Shown here: positions 56,114-64,000 of the stretch, in pieces | How positions within the stretch are numbered: position 1 is the stretch's first letter | Layout: every line of letters begins with the position of its first letter | Source: Alteromonas aestuariivivens | GTDB lineage: Bacteria > Pseudomonadota > Gammaproteobacteria > Enterobacterales > Alteromonadaceae | Assembly: GCF_003367475.1 (NCBI RefSeq) | Contig: NZ_QRHA01000006.1 | Span: forward strand, 124,001-188,000 | Length of the DNA stretch: 64,000 nucleotides | Direction of reading: 5' to 3' | Position numbers and translations under genes: made by a program | Notes under the pieces: model-generated | What the model was told of the DNA's origin: nothing | The model's input: the letters and a program-made list of their open reading frames with translations, nothing else | Database searches by the model: none

Positions 56114-56698
56114 ATGCCTCCATCACTGATCCTTGCATCTGCTTCCCCCCGTCGTACTGAGTTACTGACCCAAATAGGTATCCAACACCGGTTGATGCCG
56201 GTAGACATCGATGAGTCACCCCAGTACCAGGAACTGCCTCTGCATCTGGTTGAGCGACTGGCAAAAGAAAAAGCCCGTGAGGCGTACTCACGTTTGTCCG
56301 GGGAACGGCAACAGGACAGTGTGGTTCTGGCTGCTGATACGCTGATAGCGCTGGACAACCTGCCACTAGGTAAGCCCACTGACAAAGCCGATTGTGTGCG
56401 CATGTTGCTGTCCATGTCAGACCGGGAGCATGAGGTGCTTACTGCTATCAGCCTCATTAGCACTCAACGCCAGGTGACCCAGTGTGTTGCCACCCGTGTT
56501 CGTTTTGGTACTGTTACTGAACAGGACATTCACGCATACTGGGAAACGGGAGAACCACAGGATAAAGCCGGTGGTTACGGAATTCAGGGAATCGGCGGGC
56601 AGTTTGTCAAATCTGTCAATGGCAGTGTCAGTTCTGTTATCGGGCTGCCGCTCTATGAAACCAAACGCCTGCTCAAACACTTTGGGGTACTATTGTGA
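56114..56698 (+). CDS. maf: Maf-family nucleotide pyrophosphatase
   Basis: A 194-residue house-cleaning enzyme that hydrolyses modified or canonical NTPs (dTTP/UTP type). ILASASPRRTELL is the phosphate loop, VLAADTLIALDN carries the catalytic Asp, and GYGIQGIGGQFVKSVNGS the C-terminal motif. Its stop overlaps the rng start by 4 bases. Confidence 0.94.
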   Translation: MPPSLILASASPRRTELLTQIGIQHRLMPVDIDESPQYQELPLHLVERLAKEKAREAYSRLSGERQQDSVVLAADTLIALDNLPLGKPTDKADCVRMLLSMSDREHEVLTAISLISTQRQVTQCVATRVRFGTVTEQDIHAYWETGEPQDKAGGYGIQGIGGQFVKSVNGSVSSVIGLPLYETKRLLKHFGVLL

Positions 56699-58161
56699 GT
56701 GCGGAACTGCTAATCAATGTCACACCTTCTGAGTCGCGGGTCGCCCTTATTGAAAATGGCATATTGCAGGAAATTCATGTAGAGCGTCACACCAAACGTG
56801 GCCTGGTGGGAAACATTTACCGCGGCAAGGTAAGCCGGGTACTGCCGGGCATGCAGGCAGCGTTTGTTGATATTGGCTTGGAAAAGGCCGCATTTCTGCA
56901 TGCATCCGATATTGTTATTCACAATGAAATCGTTGGTGAAGTCTCGACCAGCCATATTCAAAAACAGGATATTCGTGAACTGGTGCGTGATGGCCAGGAT
57001 ATCGTAGTGCAGGTGGTTAAGGACCCTATCGGTACAAAAGGGGCAAGGCTGACCACGGACATCACCATTCCTTCCCGTTACCTTGTGTTCATGCCCAGCG
57101 TGACGCATGTTGGCGTTTCCCAGCGTATTGAGGATGAAGCGGAGCGTGAGCGTCTCAAAGGCCTCATGCAGGAGTTCTGTGATGAAGACGGCGGGTTCAT
57201 CCTGCGCACTGCAGCTGAGGGTGTAAGCCAGACTGAACTGTCACAGGATGCCAGTTTTCTGCGGCGTTTGTGGAACAAGATCCAGTCCCGCATGAAAAAG
57301 CGTAAATCCAATGTTTTGTATGAAGATTTGCCTCTGGCCCGCCGGGTCTTGAGGGATTTCGTTGGTACCGAACTGGATCGTATACGCATTGACTCCAAGT
57401 TGTCCTATCAGGAGCTGTGTGAATTTACCCGGGAATACGTGCCCGAACTCAGTTCCAAGCTGGAATACTACACCGGTGAACGGCCAATTTTCGATTTGTA
57501 CGATGTGGAAAACGAGGTTCAACGCGCATTGGAGCGACGGGTGGATTTGAAATCCGGTGGCTACCTAATCATTGATCAAACCGAAGCGATGACCACAATC
57601 GACATCAATACGGGCGCGTTTGTAGGCCACCGAAATCTCGAAGAAACCATCTTTAATACCAATATCGAGGCCACGCAGGCCATTGCCCGCCAATTGCGGT
57701 TGAGAAATCTGGGCGGCATGATCCTCATCGACTTCATAGACATGACGGAACCCGATCACAAACGTCGGGTCTTACATAGCCTGGAGGTAGCCACCAGTAA
57801 AGATCGCGCCAAAATCAACATTCACGGGTTTACCGCTCTGGGGTTAATTGAAATGACCCGCAAGCGTACACGGGAAAGCCTGGAGCACATTCTGTGTGGA
57901 GAATGCCCGGTGTGTAAGGGGCGAGGCTCGGTAAAAACCATCGAAACCATCTGCTTTGAAATCATGCGTGAAATTGTACGGGTTAACCGTGCCTATGATG
58001 CAGACAAGTTTGTGGTTTACGCTTCCCCCAAGGTGGCGGAGGAGTTGCTGGGTGAAGAATCACATATGCTGGCGGAGCTGGAGGTGTTTGTTTCCAAACA
58101 GATTAAGGTGCAAACTGAACCCATGTACAACCAAGACAAATACGACGTCGTGATGATGTAA
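56695..58161 (+). CDS. rng: Ribonuclease G
   Basis: A single-strand endoribonuclease that trims the 5' end of 16S rRNA and takes part in mRNA decay. S1 domain about 35-130, DNase-I-like core with TTIDINTGAFVGHRN (Mg2+ aspartates near 300) and zinc-link CGECPVCKGRG near 405. It starts at GTG (GTGAGTGCGG) overlapping the maf stop. It is 488 residues, RNase G length, without an RNase E degradosome tail. Confidence 0.97.
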   Translation: MSAELLINVTPSESRVALIENGILQEIHVERHTKRGLVGNIYRGKVSRVLPGMQAAFVDIGLEKAAFLHASDIVIHNEIVGEVSTSHIQKQDIRELVRDGQDIVVQVVKDPIGTKGARLTTDITIPSRYLVFMPSVTHVGVSQRIEDEAERERLKGLMQEFCDEDGGFILRTAAEGVSQTELSQDASFLRRLWNKIQSRMKKRKSNVLYEDLPLARRVLRDFVGTELDRIRIDSKLSYQELCEFTREYVPELSSKLEYYTGERPIFDLYDVENEVQRALERRVDLKSGGYLIIDQTEAMTTIDINTGAFVGHRNLEETIFNTNIEATQAIARQLRLRNLGGMILIDFIDMTEPDHKRRVLHSLEVATSKDRAKINIHGFTALGLIEMTRKRTRESLEHILCGECPVCKGRGSVKTIETICFEIMREIVRVNRAYDADKFVVYASPKVAEELLGEESHMLAELEVFVSKQIKVQTEPMYNQDKYDVVMM

Positions 58162-58169
58162 GGCCGAGA

Positions 58170-61100
58170 GTGACAAAAGCATTCAATGTGGCAGCCTATC
58201 TGGTCAAAAAGCTTTGGCTGTTGTTTGCCATTTTACTGGTGTTATTTGCCGTAATGCTGAGCGTGATGCGCTACGCATTGCCTCACCTCGACCAAAAAAA
58301 GTATCTGCTGGAAGATTATGTCAACCAGCGTTATGGCGTTCACCTCGGTATTGGCAGCGTACGTGCTGACTGGAAGAACAATGGTCCGTCTATAGTACTC
58401 GATGGGGTTACTCTTGAGCAGGATGCTTCCTCGCCTGTTGAACTGCAAATCGAACGAATTTACATAGAGGTGGATTTCTGGAAATCAGTTGCCCGGCGAA
58501 TGGTTTCCTCAGACCGTTTCGATCTTGAAGGCGTGGTGTTGGATATCGACACCGATCGCATGAAAGGTGGGGGCGACAGCAGTTATCCTGTGGTAGATGC
58601 GCTGAAAAGCCTGTTTCTTGAACAGTTGCAAAGCTTTTCCCTGCAGCAGGGTGAGGTGCGCCTGTCCAGCAGCGGTAAAAAGCAGGTGTTGGAACTGGAG
58701 ACCCTAAGCTGGTCGAACCGTGGCAGGAGTCACCAGGGGCAGGGGGCACTGAGGGTTAAGGAACTCGCCAACAATTCCGCTTCTTTTGTGATAGACCTGA
58801 CGGGCAACAAGGACAACCTTGCCGGTGTGTTTTATGCCAAGGCTGAAGAACTCGACATTTCCCCCTGGGTCAGTGGCCTGATTAACACTTCACGTCCATT
58901 AACCAGCAGCCGTGCAAATTTTGAAACCTGGATTGAACTTGAATCAGGCAGTGTCAGTGCGTGGTTTGCCAATTTTCAGGACAGCTCGCTGGAGTGGGGG
59001 GGAGAGCATTCGCCGGCAGTGTTGACCGGTATTAAGGGCGGCAGTATTCAGGCGTTACCCAGCGAATCTGGCTGGAACTTCCGGGTAGACCAACTCATTT
59101 TCGGCACCAATGACCAAAGCATTGTGACCGACTTGGTCGGGCGTCGCTCATCTGATGGCGCTATTGTCATCAACACCGTAAAGCCCATTCCGGTAAACCC
59201 TTTACTGGTTTTGTTGCCGATAATGACCGACGATGCCTCGGATGATGATGCCAGGGGATTAAACCCGAGAGGCCAACTGGCGACTCTACAGTTTCGCTGG
59301 AAGGGTGGGCAGCCATCTGTGGCAGCCAAACTGATTGACCTTAGTTGGCAACAGCAAGGTTTAATGCCTGGCGTTGATAGCCTGGATATGGATTTTTACT
59401 GGCATGGCAACCAGGGCACCATTGCCTTGCGGGCAGATGAAGCCCGGCTCACTATTGACAACCTGCTGCCGCAAAACAGCCAGATAGATAAGTTACGGGG
59501 TAAGGTTTTTGTTTACCAGCAACAGGGCGACTGGGTGATCCAGGCAAACCAGTTGCGCGTGGAATCTCCCTTGGTATCCCTGAAGCAGGCATTCCGGTTT
59601 CAACAGGCCGACAGAGCTCTGAGCCTGTATACCGAAATTGAAGATTTGGCGGTGGCAGATGTGCACAAATTGTTGCCCGCACCGCTGATGGGCCAGAAAA
59701 CCAGTGATTACCTTACCCGGGCATTTGTTGGGCCAGGTCGCATAGAAGGTGTACGGTTATTGTGGCAGGGCACAGGGGCCGATTTTCCGTTTCATGACAA
59801 CACCGGTGTGTTTCAGGCCTACGCCAATGTGACCGACAGCAGTTTTCTGTTTTCCCCCGACTGGCCGGCACTGACAGAGTTTGACGTTCAACTGAAATTT
59901 GAAAACGACAACCTGACCATGTTTAGCCCGGGCGGCAAGCTTATGGGGGTAGAGGTGACGGATATGACCGCCGCCATTCCGGGATTGAAAGGCTCTTCGG
60001 TACTGACGATAGAGGCAATGGGGCAAGGGCGCGGTGAGCAGGTTGCTGACCTGATGATGAACAGTGGTATTCGAAACTCACTGGGCAAGGTCCTGAAAGA
60101 GGAAGTCAGGGTCAGTGGTGACCTGGAAGCTCGTCTTAAGCTTGAAATTCCATTGAATGGCAAGCCCGTTGTAGCTTCCGGAACGGCTGAACTGGCTGGT
60201 AACCAGGTTGACATTACCCGCGTGGACATTCATCTGGACAGGGCAACCGGGAAAGTGGATTTCATCAATGACATAATCTCTACCCGAGGCTTCACCGCCA
60301 ACCTGCTTGAGCAACCTGTGGCTTTGCAACTGAATGGAAGCAAACAGGGCCAGAGCTATGAGGTTGCTGTTGGGCTGAGTGGAGACTGGGACGTAACGCC
60401 TTTGGTGCGGCAATACAAACCCACCTACGAACGTTACCTGTCCGGTAATAGCGCCTGGCAGGCAGAGGTGAAAGTCAGCTTGCTTGAACAGGGGTTTGAA
60501 TATCAGGCCGATATCCGTTCACAGCTTAACGGGTTGTATTCCACATTGCCTTCTCCACTGGCTAAGGCCCAGGGGCAGCCAATCGCGCTGGTTGTCTCAG
60601 GTAAAGGCAACCAGCAGGCGTCGACCATCGTCGCCTCACTGGGTGATACCATTCGTTTCGACGGGGTATTACCGCACAGGGAAATGCAATTCTCCCGTGC
60701 GCATCTGGCCTTCGGGGAAAGTGATTTTGTTGGCCGGGGCATGGGATTCAGTATTTCGGCCGACTTGAACGTGGTCAATGTTGGCGACTGGTACCAGGCC
60801 ATCGATTTATTGCTGGTTGGCATCAACAAAGACACCAAAGGGCTGTTTTCAAGCCCGGAACGCATATTCATCGACACCGACAATCTGGTATTTGCCGGGC
60901 AGACTCTCAGTGACGTGAGTGTTACCGCCAAGCAGTTAAATCAGAACTGGTCGCTTAATATAAATTCCCAGCAAGCCCGTGCCACAGTCAATCTTTATGA
61001 TCAGTGGCTACAAAGAGGAATCGAGATTGAAGCCGATTTTGTGCGGTTTGACGAATGGAACAGCAACGCTTCAGACGATGTTCATGACTGGAATGCGGAC

Positions 61101-62015
61101 CGCTTGCCTCCGCTCTATTTCCATTGTGGCCAGTGTTCGGTGTACGGTAAAAACCTGGGTGAAGTCACCCTCGATGTTGCTCGTTCTGAACAGGGCATGG
61201 AGATCCGCCAGTTCAAAGCCAAAAGTCAGCACGGTGAACTAAGTGCAAGCGGGCAGTGGCGCTTTGGTGAATCGTTGAACTCGACAAGAATTGCCGGCGT
61301 ACTAAGTAGCAATGATGTCGGCATGATGCTGCAGTCATACGGAGTTAACGCTGGCATCAAGGATTCCGGCGCACAACTGGACTTTGACCTGGCCTGGCCA
61401 CTTTCGCCGATGGATTTTGCCCTGCAGGATCTGGCGGGTACCGTGACGTGGGAATTGTCAGACGGTTACCTGAGTGAGGTAAGCGACAAAGGCTCAAGAA
61501 TTTTCAGTCTTTTTAGCCTCAACTCGCTGGTACGTAAACTCAGCCTGGATTTCAGGGACGTGTTCGCGAAAGGCTTTTTCTATGACAAGATGAGTGGCAC
61601 CCTGCAAATTTCCGATGGCAGGGCCTACACAGATGATTCAGAGATTGACGGTGCAGCCGGTGAAATTGTTATTGATGGCTACACCGACCTTGTCGCACAG
61701 CAGTTGAATTACGATGTGACCTTTACACCCAACGTAACCGGTAACCTACCGTTTTTAGTATACTTTCTGGCTACTCCACAAACGGCGCTGGCCGCGCTTG
61801 CGATAGATCAGGTTCTGACGTCGGCCAAGGTCATTTCGAATGTGAATTATCGTGTCACGGGCACCATCAATGATCCCACATTCGAAGAGGTGGGCAGGGA
61901 CAGCAAAGACATAGCATTGCCGGCCCGTGCCCAGCCTGAGCCGACAGCGCCTGACAGTCAGCCGCTTACCCAGCCAGATCTGGAACCTCTGCATATGGAG
62001 ATTATAAATGGTTAA
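58170..62015 (+). CDS. yhdP: AsmA-like envelope protein YhdP
   Basis: A 1281-residue AsmA-like protein of the inner membrane, one of the proteins that move phospholipids to the outer membrane. One N-terminal helix (LWLLFAILLVLFAVMLSVM), then a long periplasmic beta-groove (DUF3971) and a C-terminal AsmA-like domain (SDKGSRIFSLFSLNSLVRKLSLDF). It starts at GTG and overlaps the nitrilase start by 8 bases. Length is typical of the family. Confidence 0.95.
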   Translation: MTKAFNVAAYLVKKLWLLFAILLVLFAVMLSVMRYALPHLDQKKYLLEDYVNQRYGVHLGIGSVRADWKNNGPSIVLDGVTLEQDASSPVELQIERIYIEVDFWKSVARRMVSSDRFDLEGVVLDIDTDRMKGGGDSSYPVVDALKSLFLEQLQSFSLQQGEVRLSSSGKKQVLELETLSWSNRGRSHQGQGALRVKELANNSASFVIDLTGNKDNLAGVFYAKAEELDISPWVSGLINTSRPLTSSRANFETWIELESGSVSAWFANFQDSSLEWGGEHSPAVLTGIKGGSIQALPSESGWNFRVDQLIFGTNDQSIVTDLVGRRSSDGAIVINTVKPIPVNPLLVLLPIMTDDASDDDARGLNPRGQLATLQFRWKGGQPSVAAKLIDLSWQQQGLMPGVDSLDMDFYWHGNQGTIALRADEARLTIDNLLPQNSQIDKLRGKVFVYQQQGDWVIQANQLRVESPLVSLKQAFRFQQADRALSLYTEIEDLAVADVHKLLPAPLMGQKTSDYLTRAFVGPGRIEGVRLLWQGTGADFPFHDNTGVFQAYANVTDSSFLFSPDWPALTEFDVQLKFENDNLTMFSPGGKLMGVEVTDMTAAIPGLKGSSVLTIEAMGQGRGEQVADLMMNSGIRNSLGKVLKEEVRVSGDLEARLKLEIPLNGKPVVASGTAELAGNQVDITRVDIHLDRATGKVDFINDIISTRGFTANLLEQPVALQLNGSKQGQSYEVAVGLSGDWDVTPLVRQYKPTYERYLSGNSAWQAEVKVSLLEQGFEYQADIRSQLNGLYSTLPSPLAKAQGQPIALVVSGKGNQQASTIVASLGDTIRFDGVLPHREMQFSRAHLAFGESDFVGRGMGFSISADLNVVNVGDWYQAIDLLLVGINKDTKGLFSSPERIFIDTDNLVFAGQTLSDVSVTAKQLNQNWSLNINSQQARATVNLYDQWLQRGIEIEADFVRFDEWNSNASDDVHDWNADRLPPLYFHCGQCSVYGKNLGEVTLDVARSEQGMEIRQFKAKSQHGELSASGQWRFGESLNSTRIAGVLSSNDVGMMLQSYGVNAGIKDSGAQLDFDLAWPLSPMDFALQDLAGTVTWELSDGYLSEVSDKGSRIFSLFSLNSLVRKLSLDFRDVFAKGFFYDKMSGTLQISDGRAYTDDSEIDGAAGEIVIDGYTDLVAQQLNYDVTFTPNVTGNLPFLVYFLATPQTALAALAIDQVLTSAKVISNVNYRVTGTINDPTFEEVGRDSKDIALPARAQPEPTAPDSQPLTQPDLEPLHMEIING

Positions 62016-62829
62016 CCTGGTTGCGCTGCAAATGACTTCGGTGCCCGATGTGGAGTCTAACCTCAGCTGGGTATACGGGCAGTTGCGGCGACTGCCGGCA
62101 GAGCAAACGAATCTGGTGGTATTGCCCGAGTGTTTTGCTTTTTTTGGCGGTAGGGACGGTGATCAGCTCGCACTCGCAGAGGCCCGTTATGAGGGGCCCA
62201 TTTCCCGCCGTTTGAAACAGATGGCAGCGGAGTTTGGCTGTTATTTAGTGAGCGGTACCTTTCCACTAGAGGGCGAGGATGCGGGGCATTTTACCGCATC
62301 CAGCCTGTTGATTTCACCTGCTGGTGAAGTGATGGCCGAATATCAGAAAATCCATCTTTTTGATGTGTCGGTCAACGACAGCACCGGCAGCTATCGTGAA
62401 TCTAAGTATACCCAGGCTGGTAACGAGGTGGTGGTGGTTGATACGCCAATAGGCCGTATCGGCATGGCAGTGTGTTATGATGTGCGCTTCGGCGGGCTGT
62501 TTAACGCGATGGGTGACATAGATATTCTGGTCTTGCCCGCAGCCTTTACACGCTATACTGGTGAGGCACACTGGCATACCCTGTTACGCGCCAGGGCAAT
62601 CGAAAAACAGTGTTTTGTGGTGGCCGCCGGGCAAACCGGGGAGCATGCCAACAATCGCCAGACGTACGGGCACAGCATCATTTATTCTCCCTGGGGAGAA
62701 GTTCTGGCGGAGCTTCCTCACAACCGGGGATCCATTCAGGCTGTTGTGGACGTATTACAGCGCCATAGCCACAAAGCGAATATGCCGGTTGGAGAACATA
62801 ACCGGTTCAGGAGTGAAATTGTCAAATAA
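62008..62829 (+). CDS. Carbon-nitrogen hydrolase (nitrilase family, Nit1/YbeM type)
   Basis: A 273-residue hydrolase with the catalytic triad E41 (LPECFAFF), K114 (YQKIHLFDV) and C156 (AVCYDVRFG). Close homologues are omega-amidases or deaminated-glutathione amidases; the latter is the likely role, inferred from family. Conserved position between yhdP and tldD. The 3' end overlaps the tldD start. Confidence 0.92.
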   Translation: MVNLVALQMTSVPDVESNLSWVYGQLRRLPAEQTNLVVLPECFAFFGGRDGDQLALAEARYEGPISRRLKQMAAEFGCYLVSGTFPLEGEDAGHFTASSLLISPAGEVMAEYQKIHLFDVSVNDSTGSYRESKYTQAGNEVVVVDTPIGRIGMAVCYDVRFGGLFNAMGDIDILVLPAAFTRYTGEAHWHTLLRARAIEKQCFVVAAGQTGEHANNRQTYGHSIIYSPWGEVLAELPHNRGSIQAVVDVLQRHSHKANMPVGEHNRFRSEIVK

Positions 62830-64000
62830 CGTAGAACGCCACTTGCTGGCAGAGTCCGGCCTGGACCTGGATTCACTGAACAAGGCCCTGGGGCAAATCC
62901 ATCATCATGACAACGATTATGCCGATTTGTATTTTCAGTCCAGCCAGCATGAAAGCTGGGTGCTGGAAGACGGTATTATCAAGGAAGGCAGCTACAACAT
63001 CGAACGGGGTGTTGGTGTTCGCGCGATCAGCGGTGAGAAAACCGGTTTTGCCTACTCCGACGACATCAGTGAAGAATCGCTGATCAAAGCTTGCCACGCA
63101 GCCAGAAGTATTGCGCCTGACGGTGGCAAGGTTCAGATCAGTGGTTTTCAGGCCCAGCCTTATCAGTCTCGCTATGACAACGACAATCCGTTGCTGGGTA
63201 TGGCCGATGCGGAAAAGATAGCCTTGCTGAAATCGGCAGACGCCTACATTCGTCAGCAGGAGCCGGGCATCAGTCAGGTGGTGGTGAGTCTCAGCGGAGT
63301 GTATGAACAGATTTTGGTAGCCGCCACTGATGGTACGCTGGCAACCGACATTCGCCCCTTGGTGCGTTTGAACTGCTCAGTGTTGCTGGAGCAGGGGGAT
63401 CGCCGGGAAAGAGGCAGCGCCGGAGCCGGCGGCCGCCATACCTACAGCTTTTTCAGCTCGGACGACGATGGCCGCCCCTATTACGAAAAGCTGGCCGACG
63501 AGGCCCTGCATATGGCCAGGGTAAACATGCAGGCGGTGGCTTCACCAGCTGGTACCATGCCGGTTGTTTTGGGTAACGGATGGCCGGGAGTGTTGCTGCA
63601 TGAAGCGGTTGGTCATGGTCTGGAAGGCGATTTTAACCGTAAAGGCGCTTCTACATTCAGTGGCCGCATTGGTGAGCGGGTAGCCGCCAAAGGCGTTACT
63701 GTAGTGGATGATGGTACCTTAAGTGGTCGCAGAGGGTCTTTGTCTGTTGATGACGAAGGCACGCCTTCACAACACAACGTGCTCATTGAAGACGGCATCC
63801 TGAAAGGATACATGCAGGACAAAATGAACGCCCGCCTCATGGGGGTTGCCCCAACCGGCAACGGGCGCCGTGAATCCTTTGCTCACTTGCCTATGCCGCG
63901 TATGACTAACACCTATATGCTGGCCGGAAAATATGACCCCAGCGAGATCATTGCCACTATCGACAAGGGTATCTATGCGCCCAATTTCGCCGGTGGTCAG
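62819..64000 (+). CDS. tldD: Metalloprotease TldD, N-terminal part (cut by window edge)
   Basis: A subunit of the TldD/TldE protease that degrades unfolded peptides and matures microcin-like and antitoxin substrates. [13 protein letters not shown] holds the HExxxH zinc motif; [25 protein letters not shown] and [14 protein letters not shown] are family motifs. The start is TTG at 62819 with GGAG 5 bases upstream; a GTG at 62813 is possible. About 394 of some 480 residues lie in the window. It overlaps the nitrilase stop. Confidence 0.95.
   Translation, partial: MSNNVERHLLAESGLDLDSLNKALGQIHHHDNDYADLYFQSSQHESWVLEDGIIKEGSYNIERGVGVRAISGEKTGFAYSDDISEESLIKACHAARSIAPDGGKVQISGFQAQPYQSRYDNDNPLLGMADAEKIALLKSADAYIRQQEPGISQVVVSLSGVYEQILVAATDGTLATDIRPLVRLNCSVLLEQGDRRERGSAGAGGRHTYSFFSSDDDGRPYYEKLADEALHMARVNMQAVASPAGTMPVVLGNGWPGVLLHEAVGHGLEGDFNRKGASTFSGRIGERVAAKGVTVVDDGTLSGRRGSLSVDDEGTPSQHNVLIEDGILKGYMQDKMNARLMGVAPTGNGRRESFAHLPMPRMTNTYMLAGKYDPSEIIATIDKGIYAPNFAGGQ

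Overview
The window is chromosomal DNA from a gammaproteobacterium, most likely a marine, polysaccharide-using lineage of the Cellvibrionales type. The evidence is gene order: lptM-lysA-dapF-DUF484-xerC-yigB, mreBCD-maf-rng-yhdP-nitrilase-tldD, mpl-ubiX, and uvrA divergent from an MFS gene. Assignment below class level is inference. Genes are dense and of even composition. I see no rRNA, tRNA, CRISPR array, phage or transposase gene.

Layout. 1-12.9 kb: a truncated 7TM sensor, a DUF3630-like protein, selO, a GST, two lipoproteins, recQ, mgtE, rarD, a double-receiver GGDEF regulator and uvrD. 12.9-16 kb: a xanthine-type NCS2 permease coupled to an 8-oxoguanine deaminase, with a long leader hairpin. 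16-23 kb: a lipoprotein, arfB, cysE, and the minus-strand lptM-to-yigB run (lysine/diaminopimelate synthesis plus the XerC recombinase). 23-32 kb: a glycosyltransferase/PAP2 pair, rraA, ppa, fbp, mpl-ubiX, an S1/P1 nuclease, a thioesterase and a 2OG-Fe(II) oxygenase. 32-37 kb: uvrA and the MFS gene. 37-50.4 kb: a sugar block with tkt, tal, araBDA, a YqaB-like phosphatase, an exported aldose epimerase, a Gfo/Idh/MocA oxidoreductase and a DgoR-like GntR regulator. 50.7 kb to the end: ssb, an acetyltransferase, a histidine phosphatase, the cell-shape/envelope operon and tldD, which is cut by the window edge.

How the genes work together. AraA, AraB and AraD convert L-arabinose to D-xylulose-5-phosphate, which Tkt and Tal feed into central metabolism, and Fbp supports hexose recycling. 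Short AT-rich words recur in front of tkt, tal/araB, galM and the GntR gene, which suggests one local regulon. The block sits between the MFS gene and ssb, two genes that are neighbours in Pseudomonas, so it looks like an insertion into an old gene order.

The most unusual feature is a family of about 265-bp intergenic repeats with three copies (16757-17021, 35115-35380, 52433-52696). Each is a diverged inverted duplication with terminal inverted repeats. Its internal hairpins keep pairing although their sequence differs between the halves.
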